Assembly (NCBI RefSeq): GCF_004799345.1
Contig: NZ_SSMC01000001.1
Coordinates: 1,116,001 to 1,180,000 of the forward strand
Length of the DNA: 64,000 bases
Reading direction: 5' to 3'
Source: Robertkochia marina
GTDB lineage: Bacteria > Bacteroidota > Bacteroidia > Flavobacteriales > Flavobacteriaceae
The position numbers and the translations under genes are program-made. The stretch's first letter is position 1, and the number at the start of each line of letters is the position of its first letter. The notes under the pieces are model-generated. The model did not search any database. It had not been told where the DNA came from and worked only from the letters and a program-made list of their open reading frames with translations. Below, one piece after another: positions 16,520-24,500 of this stretch.

Positions 16520-17755
16520 TTATTTGATAGCGGAGTTATTTTGGTCCAGTTGCTTCAATTTTTCTTTGAGCAGACCCACGTCTTCTCCCAACTTTCGGTC
16601 GATGATCTTGGCGTAATGCTGGGTGGTTTTGATGGATCGGTGACCTAGCATCTTACTTACCGATTCAATAGGTACGCCATTCGCCAGGGTTACCGTGGTG
16701 GCAAACGTATGACGGGCCATGTGAAAGGTAAGGTCTTTGGTGATGCCGCAGAGCACAGCGATCTCCTTTAAAAAGGCATTCGTCTTTTGATTGCTGGAAT
16801 AGGGTAGGAGGGCGTTGTTAGGGTATTCCTGTTCATTGTATTTCTCAATGATTTCCTGGGCCATTTCCAGTAAGGGGATGTTACTAATCGTTCCTGTTTT
16901 GGTTCGCTTCACCCTTAGCCATTGATCACCATCAATACCCAGAACAATATCGTCCGGGGTAAGTTTGCAGACATCGCTATAGGAGAGTCCGGTATAGCAG
17001 GAGAAAATAAACAGATCCCTTACCTGTTCCAGGCGCTTGTACCTTAATTCCTTTTGGATGATACTCACCAATTCTTTGCGGGTTAAAAACTCCCTTTCCT
17101 TTTGTTGAAGCCTCACCTTAAAGTTGTAAAAGGGATCCTGGTCGATCCATCCGTTACCATAGCATATCCGGACGATCTTTTTAAAGTATGCCAGGTATTT
17201 CATTGCCGAGTTATGTGCCAGGTGTTTCTCTGTTTTTAAGTAGTATATAAACGCATTGATAAAGGTGGTTTGAATGCGTTTGACATTGATGTCTTCAGCG
17301 TCGTAATTGGCCTGAATGAAGTCACTAAGATGGCTCTTGGTGGTCTTATAGCGCTGAAGGGTGCGGAAGGAGAATTCTTTGCCTACCAGTTTCTCCATCT
17401 TCTGATTGTGAACTTCTAAAACGTCAAGGATGTACCTGTGGGTCTCTTCAATACCGAGATATCTGTTCTTGATCCTTTTAGCTGTGATCTCCTCTTCCCG
17501 GTCTAATAATTCCTGATAGGTGATAAATACATGCTTTCTGATAATATCCAGATGGTGGTTTACATGTTTTGCCTCTGCTGAATGTCCCATCACCTTATTG
17601 GCCTTTGCATTCCATCTTTTGAGATTTGCAGAGAGGAAGGTGCTGGCTTCTGCACGCATGCCATTGTAGGTGATGCGTAAATAGATCATCCCTTTTTCCG
17701 GGTCTTTAAGCCTGTTTTTTCTGATGTAGAACAATATGGAAAGCAGATCTTGCAT
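16520..17755 (-). CDS. Tyrosine-type site-specific integrase
   Basis: The protein has 411 residues. It shows the usual Bacteroidota order: an N-terminal arm-binding domain (LSILFYIRKNRLKDPEKGMIYLRI...), a SAM-like core-binding domain (about 105-205), and a C-terminal catalytic domain. That domain has FSCYTGLSYSDVCKL, the HxxR box HMARHTFATT, GHRSIKTT and the nucleophile in QHYAKI. It lies 240 bp inside the tRNA-Leu 3' end, facing away from it, which is the normal position for an integrase of a tRNA-targeting island. Nested inverted repeats at 17842-17886 lie in its upstream region. A near-identical C-terminal fragment survives at 2733-2935. Confidence 0.95.
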   Translation of the reverse strand: MQDLLSILFYIRKNRLKDPEKGMIYLRITYNGMRAEASTFLSANLKRWNAKANKVMGHSAEAKHVNHHLDIIRKHVFITYQELLDREEEITAKRIKNRYLGIEETHRYILDVLEVHNQKMEKLVGKEFSFRTLQRYKTTKSHLSDFIQANYDAEDINVKRIQTTFINAFIYYLKTEKHLAHNSAMKYLAYFKKIVRICYGNGWIDQDPFYNFKVRLQQKEREFLTRKELVSIIQKELRYKRLEQVRDLFIFSCYTGLSYSDVCKLTPDDIVLGIDGDQWLRVKRTKTGTISNIPLLEMAQEIIEKYNEQEYPNNALLPYSSNQKTNAFLKEIAVLCGITKDLTFHMARHTFATTVTLANGVPIESVSKMLGHRSIKTTQHYAKIIDRKLGEDVGLLKEKLKQLDQNNSAIK

Positions 17756-17841
17756 AAAAAAGTGCCTGATTTCTAATTAAAGATAGACGAAAAGAATCTT
17801 AAAATAAAACGGGAGTGCCTTTGTTTTCAAGGGTTTGCGTT

Positions 17842-17886
17842 TAATTCGGTGGCGCAAGATCTGCGCTGATGATAGTCACCGAATTA
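17842..17886. promoter_or_regulatory. Nested inverted repeats upstream of the integrase
   Basis: Outer perfect arms taattcggtg (17842-17851) and caccgaatta (17877-17886) enclose inner arms gcgca (17852-17856) and tgcgc (17862-17866). They lie 87-131 bp upstream of the integrase start and about 110 bp from the att site. Candidate roles are integrase arm-binding sites or an operator. Confidence 0.5.
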
Positions 17887-17936
17887 GACACCTTTCAAGT
17901 GATATTTTTTGATATCAAATGAAATCAGTAAAAAAG

Positions 17937-17974
17937 AAAAACCCCGTAAACACTGGTGTTTTACGGGGTTTTGA
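17937..17974 (-). terminator. Replacement terminator downstream of tRNA-Leu
   Basis: The sequence aaccccgtaaa-cactggtg-tttacggggtt forms a strong hairpin with a T-rich minus-strand tail, 22 bp beyond the tRNA 3' end. It lies inside the island border, so it was probably brought in by the island to replace the terminator left at 8373-8401. Confidence 0.75.
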
Positions 17975-17994
17975 TGTGAATTGGAATTTTAAAA

Positions 17995-18009
17995 GTACTC
18001 GAGGTGGGA
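17995..18009. repeat. Proximal attachment site inside tRNA-Leu
   Basis: These 15 bases, identical to 8412-8426, cover the discriminator base, the acceptor 3' strand and part of the T arm of tRNA-Leu. Together the two copies define the island ends. Confidence 0.75.
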
Positions 18010-18077
18010 ATCGAACCCACACTCCCGAAAGAACTGGATTTTGAATCCAGCGCGTCTACCAATTCCGCCACTCGAGC
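17996..18077 (-). tRNA. tRNA-Leu (anticodon CAA)
   Basis: On the minus strand the 82-nt gene begins GCTCGAGTGGCGGAATTGG and ends CTCGAGTA. The anticodon arm CTGGA-TTCAAAA-TCCAG gives anticodon CAA. A class II variable arm (ttctttcgggag region) and the TTCGATTC T-loop are present. The acceptor pairs in seven positions, with a G-T wobble at the end. CCA is not encoded. It is complete despite an island inserted at its 3' end and a GIY-YIG cassette at its 5' side. Confidence 0.95.
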
Positions 18078-18078
18078 A

Positions 18079-18324
18079 TTATGTTTGATCTCGGAGAGAT
18101 CTTAATTTTTCTTTTCCAATTCCAGACTTCCAATATTTTTCACGAATTCTGGCCTCTTTTCTGTCCTTGCAAACTTCGTGATAAATTAGTTTAAAAGGAA
18201 GATAATGTCTGGTTGTTTTTTCCCTTCCTTTATTATGTCGCCGAATTCGTTCTTCAATATCCTTCGTTTGACCAACATAAATATAGTTGTGTTCCAAACT
18301 TGATATGGCGTAAACGTAAATCAT
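18079..18324 (-). CDS. GIY-YIG endonuclease embedded in tRNA-Leu sequence
   Basis: The protein has 81 residues, a single GIY-YIG domain. Residues: the first strand IYVYAISS, the YVGQT strand, the catalytic arginine in IEERIRRHNKG, and the catalytic glutamate in KEARIREKYWKSGIGK. The start codon takes its A and T from the anticodon-loop end of a duplicated tRNA-Leu 5' half, and the TAA stop ends one base before the intact tRNA. There is no independent promoter or Shine-Dalgarno site, so it is probably transcribed from the tRNA promoter within a tRNA precursor. Small GIY-YIG genes are common in Flavobacteriia. Here the arrangement suggests a homing-like cassette. Confidence 0.9.
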   Translation of the reverse strand: MIYVYAISSLEHNYIYVGQTKDIEERIRRHNKGREKTTRHYLPFKLIYHEVCKDRKEARIREKYWKSGIGKEKLRSLRDQT

Positions 18325-18405
18325 TTTGAATCCAGCGCGCCTGCCTGTCGGCAGACAGGTCTACCAATTCCGACCTGCCTGCCGACAGGCAGGCACTCGA
18401 GCATT
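18323..18405 (-). pseudogene. Broken duplicate of the tRNA-Leu 5' half with two palindrome insertions
   Basis: Read on the minus strand, the 43 bases from just before the tRNA start to the end of the anticodon loop are repeated here, interrupted by two 20-21-bp palindromic inserts at 18340-18359 and 18373-18393. Apart from the inserts the match to 18038-18080 is essentially perfect. There is no 3' half, so this cannot be a working tRNA. Confidence 0.92.
18340..18393. repeat. Two copies of a 20-bp palindromic repeat
   Basis: cctgcctgtcggcagacagg lies at 18340-18359 and cctgcctgccgacaggcagg at 18374-18393, separated by 14 bases, 13 of them tRNA sequence. Each can fold into an 8-bp stem with a 4-base loop. 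A third copy lies at 52746-52765, and diverged forms occur at 7927 and 8164. Confidence 0.85.
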
Positions 18406-18486
18406 GAGAGTGCAAAACTATAAAATATTTTTATTTGCAAAACTAAAATTACCAAGATTTATCCTTTACCACTACGAATAAATTTC

Positions 18487-18494
18487 TAAATTTG
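18487..18494 (+). promoter_or_regulatory. -7 box of the prs promoter
   Basis: TAAATTTG matches the TAnnTTTG box of the Bacteroidota primary sigma factor and lies 52 bp before the prs start. No convincing TTG -33 element was found at the usual distance. Confidence 0.55.
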
Positions 18495-18546
18495 CACCCT
18501 GTTTAAAACAACACAACATTAACGAACTACTAAACAGAACATTAAG

Positions 18547-19488
18547 ATGCCATATTCAGTACCGGATCCAAAGATTTTTGCCTGTACCCAGAGTGAGAAA
18601 CTCGGGCGAAAAATAGCCAAGGCTTTTGGGCAGGAATTAGGAAATGTAAAGTTTTCAAGGTATAGCGATGGGGAGTTTCAACCCTCATTTGAAGAGTCGG
18701 TGCGCGGTGCCCGTGTGTTTATCATAGGGTCTACCCACCCCAGCTCTGACAACCTCATGGAAATGTTACTGATGTTGGATGCAGCGAAAAGAGCTTCAGC
18801 ACGTCATATTACTGCCGTGATGCCTTATTTCGGATGGGCGCGTCAGGACAGAAAAGACAAGCCAAGGGTTCCGATAGGGGCCAAGATGATCGCTAAAATA
18901 TTAGAGGCGGCAGGAGCCACCCGTATTATTACGATGGACCTGCATGCCGATCAGATTCAAGGGTTCTTTGAAAGACCGGTCGACCATTTGTTTGCGTCTA
19001 CCATCTTTTTGCCTTATCTGGAAAGCCTGAAGCTGGAGAACCTTACGGTAGCTTCACCCGATATGGGAGGTTCGAAAAGGGCCTATGCCTACTCGAAATT
19101 CCTGGGTAGTGAGGTAGTGATCTGTTACAAGCAGCGTAAGCAGGCCAATGTGATTGACCATATGGAGCTTATCGGGGAAGTAAAAGGACGTCATGTGGTA
19201 TTGGTTGACGATATGGTAGATACTGCCGGAACCCTGACCAAGGCAGCCGACCTGATGATGGAGCGGGGTGCGCTCAGCGTAAGAGCAATTACCACCCATG
19301 CCATCCTTTCAGGAAATGCCTATGAGCGTATCGAAAACTCAAAGCTTACCGAGCTTATCGTTACCGATTCGATCCCGCTTAAACAGGAAAGTGAAAAGAT
19401 CAAAGTACTTACATGTGCCAATCTTTTTGCTGATGTGATGCACAGGGTGCACCACAATACTTCGATCGCCTCGAAGTTTTTAATGTAG
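18547..19488 (+). CDS. prs: Ribose-phosphate pyrophosphokinase
   Basis: The 313-residue length is normal for class I PRPP synthetase. Visible features are the ATP-binding FSRYSDGEFQPSFEESVRG region, the AVMPYFGWARQDRK flexible loop, the metal-binding DLHADQIQGFF and the PRPP loop VVLVDDMVDTAGTL. It makes PRPP from ribose-5-phosphate and ATP for nucleotide, His and Trp synthesis. It is followed after 23 bp by rplY and then pth, a common bacterial neighbourhood, and is probably cotranscribed with rplY. Confidence 0.97.
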   Translation: MPYSVPDPKIFACTQSEKLGRKIAKAFGQELGNVKFSRYSDGEFQPSFEESVRGARVFIIGSTHPSSDNLMEMLLMLDAAKRASARHITAVMPYFGWARQDRKDKPRVPIGAKMIAKILEAAGATRIITMDLHADQIQGFFERPVDHLFASTIFLPYLESLKLENLTVASPDMGGSKRAYAYSKFLGSEVVICYKQRKQANVIDHMELIGEVKGRHVVLVDDMVDTAGTLTKAADLMMERGALSVRAITTHAILSGNAYERIENSKLTELIVTDSIPLKQESEKIKVLTCANLFADVMHRVHHNTSIASKFLM

Positions 19489-19511
19489 AATATTAATTTA
19501 ATTTATATATA

Positions 19512-20114
19512 ATGAAGTCTATCACTATTGAAGGATCTCAAAGAGAAAGCGTGGGCAAAGCAGCGACTAAAGCCTTACGTAATGCTGGAAAGGTTCCTTG
19601 CGTGCTTTACGGAGGGGATAAGCCACTGCACTTTTCAGCAGATGAAATTGCATTTAAAGATTTGGTTTACACTCCAAATGCACACACTGTGGTGATCAAG
19701 TTGGAGGATGGTAAGGAGCAAAATGCGATCTTACAGGATATTCAATTCCACCCTGTATCTGACGAAATCCTGCACATCGACTTCTACAGATTGTTCGAAG
19801 ACAAAGAAGTTACTATCGACATTCCTGTTAGAAAGAAAGGAAACTCTCCGGGGGTTATTGCCGGTGGGGTTTTACGTATGAACCAGCGTAAACTGAAGGT
19901 AAAGGCACTTCCTGCCAACCTTCCTGATTTTATCGATGCAGACGTATCTGAGCTTCAGATCGGTAACAAACTTTATGTTACAGCTATTTCTCAGGAGAAC
20001 TTTAAGATCATGCACCCGGACAACACGGTTGTATGTCAGGTAAGAATCTCACGTGCGGCTATGAAAGCTGCTCAGGAAGCTGCCAAAGCAGAAAAAGAAG
20101 CTGCGAAGAAGTAA
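19512..20114 (+). CDS. rplY: 50S ribosomal protein L25 (Ctc/TL5 type)
   Basis: The 200-residue length fits the long Ctc/TL5 form: an N-terminal 5S rRNA-binding L25 beta-barrel ([32 protein letters not shown]), then the TL5 C-terminal domain ([16 protein letters not shown]...), and an alanine/lysine tail. It binds 5S rRNA on the large subunit. It follows prs by 23 bp and ends in a strong hairpin at 20134. Confidence 0.96.
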   Translation: MKSITIEGSQRESVGKAATKALRNAGKVPCVLYGGDKPLHFSADEIAFKDLVYTPNAHTVVIKLEDGKEQNAILQDIQFHPVSDEILHIDFYRLFEDKEVTIDIPVRKKGNSPGVIAGGVLRMNQRKLKVKALPANLPDFIDADVSELQIGNKLYVTAISQENFKIMHPDNTVVCQVRISRAAMKAAQEAAKAEKEAAKK

Positions 20115-20133
20115 TTTCTTTAAAGTCTCAAAT

Positions 20134-20164
20134 AAAAGCACCCCTGAATTGGGGTGCTTTTTTA
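20134..20164 (+). terminator. Terminator after rplY
   Basis: AAAAGCACCCC and GGGGTGCTTTTTT pair around a 6-base loop, 19 bp after the rplY stop. A GTG inside it is in frame with pth but is not a credible start. Confidence 0.88.
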
Positions 20165-20184
20165 TTTTTGTTAAAAAACTACCT

Positions 20185-20808
20185 ATGTTCAACGCCCTTT
20201 TAGAGCGCTTGGGAATTATTAAAAAAGAAAGCGAGCCTGATATGAAAAAGTTTTTGATCGCCGGATTGGGAAATATCGGAGCTAAGTATGAAGAAACCCG
20301 TCATAATATAGGGTTTAAGGTGCTCGATGCCCTGGCTGAAGAAGAGGGGGTGAGTTTTGAGACCAGGAAATTAGGCGATATGGCCAGCTTCAGGTATAAA
20401 GGACGCACCTTTATCTTGCTTAAACCAAGTACCTACATGAACCTTTCCGGAAAAGCCATTCTTTATTGGATGCAGATGGAAAAGATAGCGCCGGAGAATC
20501 TGTTGGTGATCACTGATGATATCAACCTTCCTTTTGGTGCCATTCGTCTCAAAGGAAAAGGGAGCGATGGCGGACATAATGGATTGAAAGATATTCAGGC
20601 CAAGCTGAACACCACCAAATACAACCGGTTTCGTTTTGGGGTCGGGTCTGATTTTTTTAAAGGACGACAGGTCGATTATGTTCTTGGCGAATGGACCCCT
20701 GAGGAGGCTGATGTCTTGAAGGAGCGACTGAAACGCAGCGCTGCCCTGGTGCGATCCTTCGGTACAGCCGGAATGGCCAATACCATGAATACTTTTAATA
20801 ACACCTGA
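20185..20808 (+). CDS. pth: Peptidyl-tRNA hydrolase
   Basis: The protein has 207 residues from the ATG at 20185. I prefer this start because the frame further upstream runs into the rplY terminator; the ATG at 20242 is an alternative. Catalytic features are the N and H of FLIAGLGNIGAKYEETRHNIGF, the aspartate of DDINLPFG and the asparagine of GSDGGHNGLKDI. It releases peptides from tRNAs dropped by stalled ribosomes. Its stop codon directly abuts the stop of the convergent lipoprotein gene. Confidence 0.95.
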   Translation: MFNALLERLGIIKKESEPDMKKFLIAGLGNIGAKYEETRHNIGFKVLDALAEEEGVSFETRKLGDMASFRYKGRTFILLKPSTYMNLSGKAILYWMQMEKIAPENLLVITDDINLPFGAIRLKGKGSDGGHNGLKDIQAKLNTTKYNRFRFGVGSDFFKGRQVDYVLGEWTPEEADVLKERLKRSAALVRSFGTAGMANTMNTFNNT

Positions 20809-21510
20809 TCAATTGGCGGTTGCAAATTGAGATACCTCAGACGTTGAGCGGTTACCCGATTCATCGGTGGTGATGATTCTCCAGTAATAGGTGGTTCCAG
20901 GCTGCAATGCATTGACCATTAATGATTCTGCCGGACCATTACCTCCAATATTGGTCACCGGGGGGTCCTGGGTATCGAAAAGCACCTCATAGGCAGCGAT
21001 ATCGTTATCTACATCGGCGCCTTCCCATCTTAGTTCCAGGCTTCCCGAAGCATCCAGGTTTACTGTAGCACCCGATTTAGGATATATCAGGTCTGCCGGA
21101 AAAGGGGCATATGAAGTGACGCCGTCTCCTGCATTAAAGAATTTCCAGGTAGCACTTTCGGGAGAGCTGGTGGTTTCAGAATTTGCTCTTACACTCCATG
21201 CATAGGGTGTTCCTCTTATCAGTGTAACGGGAAAAGAGGTTGAAGTGGTCGATTCTGTAATGGTAACTCCTGAATTCAGATTTCTTATGGTCAGGGTATA
21301 ACCTGAGGCACCGGAAGATGCTTCCCAGCGGAACTGAATAGTGGATATATTGGGACTTTGTGCGCTTACTTCGCCTTCAAGGCATTCGCTGTTATTCTCA
21401 GGAAATACCAGCCGGGGTGACTCGGGCGGACCGGCAGGACTCTCATCCCCTCCACAGGAAAACAGGCTTAAAACCAATGCTAAAAGAAATATATATCCCG
21501 TTGTTCTCAT
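20809..21510 (-). CDS. FN3-like surface lipoprotein, partner of the metalloprotease
   Basis: The protein has 233 residues. A lipoprotein signal ends at LFSC (about residue 19), followed by a flexible glycine/proline/serine stretch. Two fibronectin type III-like beta-sandwich domains follow (about 35-125 and 135-230), with hallmark strands such as YTLTIRN, PYAWSVRA and TTYYWRIITTDESGN. It shares a 4-bp ATGA overlap with the upstream 1271-residue secreted protease and is therefore in one operon. It may be a surface-anchored binding partner or chaperone of the protease. No enzymatic motif is present. Confidence 0.8.
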   Translation of the reverse strand: MRTTGYIFLLALVLSLFSCGGDESPAGPPESPRLVFPENNSECLEGEVSAQSPNISTIQFRWEASSGASGYTLTIRNLNSGVTITESTTSTSFPVTLIRGTPYAWSVRANSETTSSPESATWKFFNAGDGVTSYAPFPADLIYPKSGATVNLDASGSLELRWEGADVDNDIAAYEVLFDTQDPPVTNIGGNGPAESLMVNALQPGTTYYWRIITTDESGNRSTSEVSQFATAN

Positions 21511-24500
21511 TGTTTTATCAGTTTGATCTTTTTATGGGTGTTGCCACCCTTCACTTCAAGAATATAGATGCCTCCCGACAAGAATGACATGTCTGAATCT
21601 GAGCGGCCGGAATCATTCGTGGTTACTTCTCCCTGCCAGATGCGTTGCCCGGTAACCGCATAGATGGCGAGATCAAGTTTAGTGTTTCGTTCCGCAGTTT
21701 GAAGTTGCAGACTGTTGTTAACCGGGTTGGGGTAAACTCTGAACAGGTCTCCTACCACAAACTCCTTGGTGAACACGCCCTGACACCCTTTGGTTGTGCT
21801 GACTTTTAAAGAATTCAGCCCGTCATTCAGGGTAAGGGTGATTTTGTTTTCAGTTGTTGAAGTTGTTACGCCGTTGAGCTCGATGAAATAAAGGGATGCT
21901 CCGTTGAGGTCCAGCTCAAGAGTTCTGTTCTCCAAATCTGGCTTTGACAATACTGAGAGGGGTTGTGGTTCCTGTATGGAGATCTCGAAACACTGCCGAT
22001 ATTCAGGCTGCCCTTCTACGGTAAAACAGAGCTCATAATTCCCTGCAGACAGCCCTTCAAAATTCGTAGAGGTAGTGAAGCTGCTGCTTAAGTTTGTGGA
22101 GGTACCCGTAAGTGTGGCAGTATAATTCAGGTTTTCTTCTGTATTGATCTCGATCAGGCCATCTTCATTGTTTATACAACTCTCTCCTTCTGTTCTTATC
22201 AGGTAGTTAGAGGCTGCTAAAGAGAACTGGGGGCAGCCGGTAATGTCAACCTTGGTTCCCGGGGGAGTGTTATCACAGGCATCATTGATGTCAAGAACAC
22301 CGTCTCCGTCTGAATCATTCTCAAAATTACCGTTCACGAAAATGTCAAGGCTAAAATTGTTGATCGACCCACCATCAAGATCAAACCCATCAATAACGGT
22401 CAGGGTCCACGTTCCCAGGATAGGTTCTCCTTTAAATGCTGAAAGCGGGTCGCGGGGTTTTATAATACCCCCCACGGCCGGGTTGTTACCACAGCTGAGA
22501 TCATTGCCTTCGTCATCAAAGATCGCATCGATGTTGTCATTCTCTCCGCAGGGCAGGTTTAACAGGGTGACGTTACGACCATTTGGCGAGGTCAGGGTTA
22601 CCGTCAGGTCTTGCACATAGGTATGTGAGATATTAACCCCTACCCTTAATTTGTTGAGATCGCCTTCCTGGTTGATCAAAATACTGGAAGAAACTATAGG
22701 AGTTCCGTTTTCTGAGATCTCGATCACCTCATTGTTTTCAAATTGCGCACTATTTATCGCTATGGTCGTAAAATTGAACACATTTGTATAAGCTCCTTGT
22801 CCGCAGTCGTTTTCAGGCCGTACTCTCCAGTAGTATTGGGTGCTGCCTTCAAGATTTTCAGGCAGGTAAACGGGATTGCTCACGTCGGCTGCTTCAATAA
22901 TGTTTGTAAAACCTGCGTCGGTAGCAATTTCAACCCTGTATCCTATCGTATTTGGAATGGGGGTCCAGATAAGCTCAGTTTCTACCAAAAGGTTGGTTGC
23001 ATTATTGGCTGGAGAGTTCAGGGTGATAGTTTCAAAGCTGCTGTCAAATACATTAACAGTAATGGGGTATTCTTTTACCTGGCCACCTGAGGCCGTAGCT
23101 ACCAGGGTAAAACCATTAGCCCCTGCTGCGGCATTAGCTGTACCGCTTACTGTGGCAACCACTGCCGTTTCATCAGAATTGGCCGTTGGGGTATTAAAGT
23201 CAATGGCCAGTCCGGGGCTGGGGTTCGCCACCGAAAAGGTGGTAGTCTCATTAAAACCTGCAAAGGCGCGATAGGTAAAGGGAATAAGCAGGTTGTCAGG
23301 TTGGCAGGCACTGTATTCCAGGGTACTCAATTCAAGAGCGAATTCAGATTGTCGTACTTCTAAGGGAGCCTTGTTGATGGCAAAAAAGATGTTGTCTGAA
23401 CCTCTTACCATGATCCGCGCATTGCTGGTGGTTATTCCGGCAGGAATCACCACTTCCTGGCTTCCGTCATTGGGTGTTTTTTCTTCTATGACCACCGGAT
23501 TGTCGAAATCACCGTCAACAATAAGGTAGATGTCAACCGCATTGGTGTTGATGGGTTCCATATTGGTTTCTCCTACCTCCCAGGTAATGGTTTGTACTTC
23601 ACTGGCTTCGAGTATGGTCGATTCATTTAAAGAAGTGACCCTGAAAGGGGTAGCTGTTTTAAAAACTTCGATCCTTGTATCGGCCCTGGCTCCTTGTCCA
23701 CCTACAGCGTTATTATCTCTTACCATGATAGAGAAATTAAGTTCTCTTGATACGGTAGGAATAGGTTCCCAGGTGGGTGCCAGGTTATTGGAAACATTGG
23801 TTGCCAGCAGTGCTTCGGGATTCGGAAAGAACCGGTTCGGACTTTCGCTGGGTGGTCGGGAACGAAATACCGGACCTTCACTTGCATTGGGCAGGGGAGG
23901 ATGGGTGGTGATCTCATTGTCTTGCTGCTCCCAGCTATAGGTCAAAATATCACCGTCGGGGTCTGTGGCGGTAGCCTCCAAAACGAAAGCAGTTCCTGCA
24001 GGAATAACATATTCCATGGGTTCGGCCAATACAGGAGGTGCATTTGCCAGGGTGGAAACAGCGCCGCATTGACTATTGCCTATGGTGATGTTCGTCCAGA
24101 TCTGTTCTATGCTGATGGCGTGGAAATATTCGTCACTTTGGCCCACAACATTGGGAGGACATATCCCGGAATAGGCCATAATGGTCGATCCGCTGCCGGG
24201 TTCTACAGCCGTAATATCAGTTCGGTTTCCTGAGCAGGAGTTGTTAAAGGTATGGGTGGCTCCAAACTGATGGCCCATTTCATGGGCTACAAAATCAATT
24301 TCAAACGTACGTCCTTCCGGCCTGGCCAGCCCGGTTACCCCTTTGGCTTTATTTGAAGTACAGGGAGAGGCTACCTGGGCGATTCCTCCTCCTCCGGTAC
24401 TGAATACATGTCCTATATCGTAACTGCTGGAACCTACGGCACTGTTTATTACAGTGGTGATTTCATCGAGTAATGTAGGCCCATCACTATTGGTCAGGCC

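Larger units (their letters stand above)
8412..18009. mobile_element. 9.6-kb genomic island integrated in tRNA-Leu(CAA)
   Basis: The borders are the 15-bp direct repeats at 8412-8426 and 17995-18009. Supporting evidence: a tyrosine integrase immediately inside the tRNA-side border; a tRNA terminator outside the distal repeat and a replacement terminator inside the proximal one; cargo more AT-rich than the neighbouring core genes; and nuclease/ATPase cargo typical of defence islands. No conjugation, replication or structural phage gene is visible, so it is either a small integrative element mobilised by helpers or a remnant. Confidence 0.75.

Noticed and set aside
18323-18405. A second functional tRNA-Leu with palindrome inserts
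   Set aside because: The sequence lacks the entire 3' half and leads into the GIY-YIG reading frame.
20149-20184. Upstream GTG start for pth
   Set aside because: It lies inside the rplY terminator hairpin; the ATG at 20185 fits better.
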